NCBI GenBank assembly: GCA_021443605.1
Contig: JABUTQ010000293.1
Location: forward strand, 1-7,916
From: Bacteroidales bacterium
Lineage (GTDB): Bacteria > Bacteroidota > Bacteroidia > Bacteroidales > UBA932
Length of the DNA: 7,916 nucleotides
Reading direction: 5' to 3'
Numbering within the stretch: the stretch's first letter is position 1; every line of letters begins with the position of its first letter. Under the pieces are notes generated by a model. It did no database searches. It had not been told where the DNA came from and saw nothing but the letters and a program-made list of their open reading frames with translations. Below, one piece after another: positions 7,256 to 7,916 of the stretch. A program made the position numbers and the translations under genes.

Positions 7256-7819
7256 TCAGCGTATATTTGTTATATCTAAACGACTATAATTATACCCTCC
7301 ATTGTTTCCAAAACAACCCGTATAGTCTGAATACCACGCATCATTGCTATCACACCAATTAATATGATAATAAGAAGGATTACTAATTTGAATTGTATAA
7401 GAATCTCTTTGAACAAAAGATAGTGGTTCATCAATCAATACTGAACTACCATTATTTATATATGATTCATCAAAACAACCTTCTTTTGAAAAAGCAAGGA
7501 TCGGATGAACATTACGAGACGAGGAGACTAAAACATATCCTTTGTCAGAATAATTAACGGCATAAGCCACAAACCTGCCATAAGAATCTTTGACATTAAC
7601 AACATTGATATCGTCAGCCACACCATCGTATTTATGCTCTGACAAGTATGATAATGCGACTGTCATTGCAGTCTCTTTTGTCACTTCTGGTTGAAATGCA
7701 TCAGCTTTTACAGAAAGCGTTCTTATTTTTTGTAAAGAGCCTGAATCTATTGATTCACAAGAAGACAACAAACATACAAATGCTATGAAACAGCAAATGC
7801 TAATTAGGTAATTTTTCAT
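7256..7819 (-). CDS. Small Spi-domain (streptopain/C10 propeptide-like) lipoprotein without catalytic domain
   Basis: The 187-aa protein starts with a lipoprotein signal peptide and lipobox LSSC, lipidated at Cys21. Residues about 46-118 resemble the Spi/C10-peptidase propeptide fold: a helix with TAMTVALSYLSEH (50-62), then AYAVNYSDKGYVLVSSS (85-101) and HPILAFSKEGCFD (105-117). In full-length C10 peptidases this domain precedes a Cys-His catalytic domain. Here the protein stops about 70 residues later, in a Tyr/Asn/Gly-rich tail with no catalytic domain, and no continuation is seen in any frame before the DUF4249 start 3 bp downstream. Free-standing Spi-like inhibitors of C10 proteases are known in Bacteroides fragilis, so a protease-inhibitor role is possible. 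It could instead be a remnant of a protease gene. The domain match is by eye. Coding sequence here is markedly AT-rich. Confidence 0.7.
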   Translation of the reverse strand: MKNYLISICCFIAFVCLLSSCESIDSGSLQKIRTLSVKADAFQPEVTKETAMTVALSYLSEHKYDGVADDINVVNVKDSYGRFVAYAVNYSDKGYVLVSSSRNVHPILAFSKEGCFDESYINNGSSVLIDEPLSFVQRDSYTIQISNPSYYHINWCDSNDAWYSDYTGCFGNNGGYNYSRLDITNIR

Positions 7820-7916
7820 AATTTATCAGTATTTAAAGAATCTGAAAAGAACGAAGCTATATAACTGTTGATGACATTAAGGCCATTGTCCTTGGGCCAT
7901 CGCTGGTAACCATTTG
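7816..7916 (-). CDS. 3' end of an unrecognised gene upstream of the Spi lipoprotein (5' part outside window)
   Basis: A minus-strand frame is open from the right edge for 32 codons and stops with TGA at 7818-7816, forming an ATGA overlap with the start of the Spi lipoprotein gene. The visible tail reads NGYQRWPKDNGLN and continues to a SDSLNTDKL end. I do not recognise the family. Of the other two minus-strand frames, one is closed by a stop after about 12 codons and the other after about 19. The overlap geometry, repeated elsewhere in this operon, is the main support, since an open stretch this short could arise by chance. Confidence 0.5.
   Translation of the reverse strand, partial: NGYQRWPKDNGLNVINSYIASFFSDSLNTDKL

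Noticed and set aside
7820..7916. Promoter directly upstream of the Spi lipoprotein gene
   Set aside because: The nearest candidate (TAGCTTCG on the minus strand) mismatches the -7 box and lacks a convincing -33 element. The ATGA overlap argues for co-transcription from further upstream.
1..7916. CRISPR arrays, tRNA or rRNA genes, insertion sequences
   Set aside because: No regularly spaced repeats, tRNA cloverleaf, rRNA-like sequence or transposase coding was seen when reading both strands.

Overview
The window looks like a chromosome fragment from a Bacteroidales (Bacteroidota) bacterium. The support is four-fold: TAnnTTTG-type promoters with a TTTG element about 19 nt upstream; little Shine-Dalgarno signal before start codons; a TonB-dependent receptor paired with a DUF4249 lipoprotein; and a free-standing Spi-type (streptopain-propeptide-like) lipoprotein. 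I cannot name the species. All genes but one lie on the minus strand.

Left part (1-2550), read right to left on the minus strand: gmk (guanylate kinase) overlaps by 4 bp (ATGA) a long ORF that joins a complete-looking NadD (nicotinate-mononucleotide adenylyltransferase) to a complete SIS-domain sugar-phosphate-type protein. A 114-bp gap with a good promoter follows. Then comes nrfH, the membrane tetraheme quinol dehydrogenase of nitrite ammonification, which runs off the left edge. It is almost certainly followed by nrfA outside the window.

Centre (2483-3640): gmk and fba (class II fructose-1,6-bisphosphate aldolase, the only plus-strand gene) diverge from a 90-bp region. Their two promoters form the arms of a perfect 11-bp inverted repeat. 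A strong hairpin terminator after fba also faces the end of the receptor operon.

Right part (3649-7916): a tightly packed minus-strand operon of at least four genes. In transcription order these are the 3' end of an unrecognised gene (ATGA overlap), a small Spi-domain lipoprotein, a DUF4249 lipoprotein (3-bp gap), and a TonB-dependent receptor (17-bp overlap). This looks like an outer-membrane uptake system. The Spi protein raises the possibility of a link to a C10 cysteine protease or to peptide uptake, but no protease catalytic domain is visible here. The start of this block is clearly more AT-rich than fba (19 of 60 G+C at 7321-7380 against 32 of 60 at 2881-2940), consistent with an accessory segment beside housekeeping genes.

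The points most worth a second look are the NadD-SIS fused ORF, the Spi/DUF4249/TonB operon, the symmetric divergent promoter between gmk and fba, and an 11-bp inverted repeat that could pair across the nrfH start codon in read-through RNA.
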